Assembly: GCA_964620425.1 (NCBI GenBank)
Contig: CAZUGV010000001.1
Coordinates: forward strand, 467,471-531,470
Direction of reading: 5' to 3'
Source: DASXUG01 sp964620425
GTDB lineage: Bacteria; Pseudomonadota; Gammaproteobacteria; Burkholderiales; Methylophilaceae
Length of the DNA: 64,000 bases
The notes beneath the pieces were generated by a model. It made no database searches. It worked only from the letters and a program-made list of their open reading frames with translations, and was not told the DNA's origin. The position numbers were made by a program, and so were the translations under genes. The first letter of the stretch is position 1. The number at the start of each line of letters is the position of its first letter. Of this stretch, positions 61,048 to 64,000 are shown piece after piece.

Positions 61048-62007
61048 TTGAACATCCTCATCATCAAAACCTCGTCAATGGGCGACATTATTCATTGCTT
61101 GCCTATTATTGCAGATATTCTCACTCACTTTCCCACGGCGAATATTGATTGGGTTGTGGAAGAAGGTTTTGCGGATATAGTGAAGCTACACCCAAGTATT
61201 CGTAGCGTAATCCCTGTGGCGATTCGTCGTTGGCGTAAGCATTTATTTGCAAGGGCAACTTGGCAGGAGATTGCTGTATTTAGCAAACAACTCAAAAAAC
61301 AGCATTATGATGTGATTTTAGATTCACAAAGTTTAATCAAAAGCGCCATGCTTGCAAATTTGGCAAATGGCACGCGTCACGGGCAAAACCACCGTTGCGC
61401 GCGCGAGCCTTTAGCCGCTTTATTTTATCATCGCACTTATATGGTGACACGCCAGCAACACGCTTTGGAACAAAACCGCGCTTTAGCGGCGCAAGTTTTT
61501 GCTTATGACAATCCAATCTCTGCACCAGACTACGGATTGTCATTGCCGCAAAATGCGCTAGAGATGCAATTGCCAGAAAAGTTTGTAATGGCTTTTCATG
61601 CAACGAGTCGAGATTCAAAGTTATGGCCGAATAACCATTGGGTCAATCTTAGTCAGCAATTACACAAACAAGGGCTTGCAATCGTATTACCTTGGGCCAA
61701 TGCCACAGAGCTTGCGCGTGCACAAGCAATCGCCAGCGAAGTACCGCATGCGGTTATCTTGCCAAAATCGAATTTAAACACCCTCGCCCATATCACTGCC
61801 AAAGCAACAGCGGCAATTGGTGTGGATACTGGGCTAATGCATTTAGCCGTGGCGTTAAATATCCCGACCATTGCCATTTATACAGACACATTCCCCGCGC
61901 TCAATGGGGCATATGCTGGCAATCAAAGCCGTGCTATTAACCTTGGTGGTAAAGGCACTGTGCCTAGCGTGGATGAGGTTTTGAGTAGTTTGTCTGACCT
62001 CATTTAA
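61048..62007 (+). CDS. waaC: ADP-heptose:LPS heptosyltransferase I
   Basis: 319 residues, GT9. NILIIKTSSMGDIIHCLPII at the N-terminus is typical of WaaC, as is IDWVVEEGFADIVKLHP. The donor site is AAIGVDTGLMHLAVALNIPTIAIY (GVDTGLMHLA near residue 256). It adds the first heptose to Kdo of lipid A. The start is TTG; no alternative fits the conserved N-terminus. It completes the heptose route begun at hldD-gmhA-hldE-waaF about 11 kb upstream and immediately precedes grpE. Confidence 0.93.
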   Translation: MNILIIKTSSMGDIIHCLPIIADILTHFPTANIDWVVEEGFADIVKLHPSIRSVIPVAIRRWRKHLFARATWQEIAVFSKQLKKQHYDVILDSQSLIKSAMLANLANGTRHGQNHRCAREPLAALFYHRTYMVTRQQHALEQNRALAAQVFAYDNPISAPDYGLSLPQNALEMQLPEKFVMAFHATSRDSKLWPNNHWVNLSQQLHKQGLAIVLPWANATELARAQAIASEVPHAVILPKSNLNTLAHITAKATAAIGVDTGLMHLAVALNIPTIAIYTDTFPALNGAYAGNQSRAINLGGKGTVPSVDEVLSSLSDLI

Positions 62008-62053
62008 ATCTCCGCTTCTTCTATCAAAAAAATCTGCTAAAAAATTTATTGTA

Positions 62054-62086
62054 GATGCTTGAAATACCGTTAAGCATCCCCACTTA
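62054..62086 (+). promoter_or_regulatory. Sigma-32 heat-shock promoter of grpE, with overlapping dyad
   Basis: CTTGAAA at 62058-62064, a 13-base spacer and CCCCACTTA at 62078-62086 match the sigma-32 consensus closely, about 45 bp before the grpE ATG. A perfect 7-bp dyad (GATGCTT at 62054-62060, AAGCATC at 62072-62078) overlaps the -35 box and the start of the -10 box. Confidence 0.85.
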
Positions 62087-62130
62087 GAGTCCATTGCAGT
62101 AAAAAGTACAGTTAATTACAAAGGACTACC

Positions 62131-62649
62131 ATGCAACAAGAAGACCAAACCCCTGAAACCACAGTTGAAACAGAACCAACGGCTGTAGAAACCAGCCCAG
62201 AAGAGCGCATTGCCGCACTAGAAGCGCAGTTGGAAGAGCAAAAAGCGGCTGTGCTTTATGTTAAAGCAGAAGGTGAAAACATTCGCCGCCGTGCGCAAGA
62301 TGATATTGATAAGGCGCGCAAATTTGCATTAGAAAAATTCTCAGGCGAATTATTAGCGGTTAAAGATAGCTTAGATGCAGCATTATTAGTTGAAAATGCG
62401 ACCGTTGAAAGCTACAAAAATGGTGTTGAGTTAACATCAAAGCAATTACTTGGCGTGTTTGAAAAATTTAATATTGCTGAGATTAACCCAGTGGGTGAAA
62501 AATTTGATCCTAACAAGCATCAAGCGATTAGCGCGATTGAAGCAGAAGGTGAGCCAAATACCGTATTAAGCGTATTGCAAAAAGGCTACACCTTAAATGA
62601 GCGCGTATTGCGCCCTGCGCTTGTGATGGTGATTAAACCAAAAGCATAA
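62131..62649 (+). CDS. grpE: Nucleotide exchange factor GrpE
   Basis: 172 residues: an acidic, Thr/Glu-rich N-terminus, a long coiled-coil helix (about 30-80, with ENIRRRAQDDIDKARKFALE), then the beta-domain ending GYTLNERVLRPALVMV. It exchanges ADP on DnaK, completing the chaperone cycle. AAAGGA lies 7 bases before the ATG. It is transcribed from the sigma-32 promoter upstream; dnaK has its own as well. Assignment is firm. Confidence 0.95.
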   Translation: MQQEDQTPETTVETEPTAVETSPEERIAALEAQLEEQKAAVLYVKAEGENIRRRAQDDIDKARKFALEKFSGELLAVKDSLDAALLVENATVESYKNGVELTSKQLLGVFEKFNIAEINPVGEKFDPNKHQAISAIEAEGEPNTVLSVLQKGYTLNERVLRPALVMVIKPKA

Positions 62650-62662
62650 GGTTATTAACACT

Positions 62663-62711
62663 TAACTCTTGAAATTTAAAATATACGCCCCACTTAAATT
62701 TCAAGCAGTTA
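62663..62711 (+). promoter_or_regulatory. Sigma-32 promoter of dnaK embedded in a 17-bp inverted repeat
   Basis: CTTGAAA (62668-62674), a 13-base spacer and CCCCACTTA (62688-62696) form a second sigma-32 promoter, with the same spacing and -10 box as the grpE promoter. The -35 and the end of the -10 lie inside an inverted repeat: CTTGAAATTTAA (62668-62679) against TTAAATTTCAAG (62694-62705) is perfect, and five further pairs (TAACT/AGTTA) follow across one bulged base. There is no T run directly after it, so a terminator is unlikely. Confidence 0.85.
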
Positions 62712-62763
62712 GTTAACAAACGATTTTTTAGAATTTTAAAGATTTAAAAAAGGAACAAATAAA

Positions 62764-64000
62764 ATGGGAAAAATTATCGGTATTGACTTAGGCACCACCA
62801 ACTCATGCGTAGCCGTGATGGAAGGTGGCAAGCCACGTGTGATTGAAAACGCTGAAGGCGCGCGCACTACGCCTTCCATCATCGCTTACCAAGATGATGG
62901 CGAAATCTTAGCTGGCGCGCCAGCTAAACGCCAAGCGGTGACCAACCCTAAAAACACACTTTACGCAGTTAAGCGTTTGATTGGTCGTCGTTTTGAAGAA
63001 AAAGAAGTACAAAAAGATATAGGCTTAATGCCTTACACTATCGCAAAAGCTGATAACGGCGATGCATGGGTAGAAGTACGCGGCACCAAAATGGCACCAC
63101 CACAAATCTCTGCTGAAGTTTTACGCAAAATGAAGAAAACAGCGGAAGACTACTTAGGCGAAGAAGTGACTGAAGCAGTGATTACCGTGCCAGCGTACTT
63201 TAACGACAGCCAACGCCAAGCGACTAAAGACGCAGGCCGTATCGCAGGTTTAGAAGTTAAACGTATCATCAACGAGCCAACTGCAGCTGCGCTTGCTTTC
63301 GGTATGGATAAACAAGAAGGCGACCGTAAAATTGCAGTGTATGACTTAGGTGGTGGTACATTCGACGTTTCTATCATTGAAATTTCTGCCATTGATGGCG
63401 AACACCAATTTGAAGTGCTTTCTACCAACGGTGATACATTCTTGGGTGGTGAGGACTTTGACAACCGCTTAATTGACTTCTTGGCGGACGAGTTCAAAAA
63501 AGACAATGGCGGTTTAGATTTACGCAATGACTTATTGGCAAAACAACGCCTAAAAGAAGCTGCTGAAAAAGCAAAAATTGAGCTTTCATCAAGCGCACAA
63601 ACTGAAGTGAACTTGCCTTACATCACAGCCGATGCAACAGGCCCTAAACACTTGGTAGTGAAAATCACACGTACTAAGTTAGAGAGCTTGGTTGAAGATT
63701 TGATTGAACGCACTATGGCACCATGCCGCACAGCATTGAAAGATGCTGGCGTTTCAATCAGCGATATTTCTGACGTGATTTTGGTGGGCGGTCAAACCCG
63801 TATGCCAAAAGTGCAAGAAAAGGTGAAAGAGTTCTTCGGCAAAGAGCCTCGTAAAGACGTGAACCCTGACGAAGCCGTTGCGGTTGGTGCGGCGATTCAA
63901 GGTGGCGTATTAAAAGGCGATGTGAAAGATGTATTGTTGCTTGACGTGACACCACTGAGCTTGGGTATTGAAACCTTGGGCAGCGTGATGACGAAACTCA
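62764..64000 (+). CDS. dnaK: Chaperone protein DnaK (Hsp70), 5' two-thirds
   Basis: 412 codons are visible and the frame is open at the window end, so the substrate-binding domain is cut off. The start is ATG 62764 after AAAGGAAC. The ATPase domain shows IGIDLGTTNSCVAVMEG (phosphate 1), AVYDLGGGTFDVSIIE (phosphate 2, about residue 198), VGGQTRMPKVQ (adenosine) and the interdomain linker DVLLLDVTPLSLGIET. It refolds and holds client proteins with GrpE and DnaJ. It is preceded by its own sigma-32 promoter in addition to grpE read-through. Assignment is certain. Confidence 0.97.
   Translation, partial: MGKIIGIDLGTTNSCVAVMEGGKPRVIENAEGARTTPSIIAYQDDGEILAGAPAKRQAVTNPKNTLYAVKRLIGRRFEEKEVQKDIGLMPYTIAKADNGDAWVEVRGTKMAPPQISAEVLRKMKKTAEDYLGEEVTEAVITVPAYFNDSQRQATKDAGRIAGLEVKRIINEPTAAALAFGMDKQEGDRKIAVYDLGGGTFDVSIIEISAIDGEHQFEVLSTNGDTFLGGEDFDNRLIDFLADEFKKDNGGLDLRNDLLAKQRLKEAAEKAKIELSSSAQTEVNLPYITADATGPKHLVVKITRTKLESLVEDLIERTMAPCRTALKDAGVSISDISDVILVGGQTRMPKVQEKVKEFFGKEPRKDVNPDEAVAVGAAIQGGVLKGDVKDVLLLDVTPLSLGIETLGSVMTKL

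Noticed and set aside
62008..62763. CIRCE operator for HrcA upstream of grpE or dnaK
   Set aside because: No TTAGCACTC/GAGTGCTAA pair or close variant is present; the dyads seen have different sequences.
1..64000. CRISPR array, defence island, prophage, rRNA or tRNA genes
   Set aside because: No regularly spaced short repeats, no recognisable defence nuclease, integrase or phage structural gene, and no tRNA or rRNA sequence was found on reading through the window.

Overview
The window looks like chromosomal DNA of a betaproteobacterium, most likely a methylotroph of the Methylophilaceae (Methylotenera/Methylophilus type). This is inferred from the moderate-to-low GC, gene orders such as bamE|fur, recN-nadK|hrcA-hemH and grpE-dnaK, and an Entner-Doudoroff pair (edd, eda), which in such organisms serves the KDPG branch of the ribulose monophosphate cycle. 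There are no rRNA or tRNA genes, no CRISPR array and no recognisable phage or IS transposase. One 100-N assembly gap lies at 23390-23489.

Layout. 1-1043: the 3' end of the twitching ATPase gene pilU and a DUF3301 gene. 1055-13307: an unknown gene, the ABC-F ATPase yheS, the AsmA-like yhdP, an unknown gene with a YgjP-type metallopeptidase, and the RNA helicase hrpA. 13388-21407: pbpC with a giant alpha-2-macroglobulin-like protein. 21554-23215: an atypical CorA-like membrane protein. 23287-30589: one strand carrying a methyltransferase, a 63-residue small protein and a very large secreted protein that fuses a copper-radical oxidase, a PKD domain, a YVTN propeller, a di-heme cytochrome c and Ig/Cys-rich repeats. 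30720-34570: GTPase ylqF, then two convergent GGDEF paralogues (one with its catalytic segment deleted) and a MEKHLA-domain protein. 34625-48000: housekeeping genes rep, dapB, bamE (with an unusual C-terminal extension), fur, a radical SAM gene, recN, nadK, hrcA, a PilZ gene and hemH.

46811-50891 is the ADP-heptose/LPS inner-core operon hldD-gmhA-hldE-waaF, followed by a HAD phosphatase and by eda and edd on the opposite strand. 55231-62007 is an LPS outer-core/O-antigen region (O-antigen ligase, GT9, two GT2, GT4, waaC) with decayed gene fragments and locally AT-rich genes. The window ends in grpE and the start of dnaK, each behind a good sigma-32 promoter.

Structured repeats are a theme. 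A 143-151 bp element with terminal inverted repeats occurs twice in opposite orientation (1652-1802 and 52059-52201). The edd-eda gap is filled by three consecutive hairpin-forming units. The best candidates for something undescribed are the oxidase-cytochrome fusion, the GGDEF pair with its deleted partner, the BamE fusion, and the hairpin repeat families.
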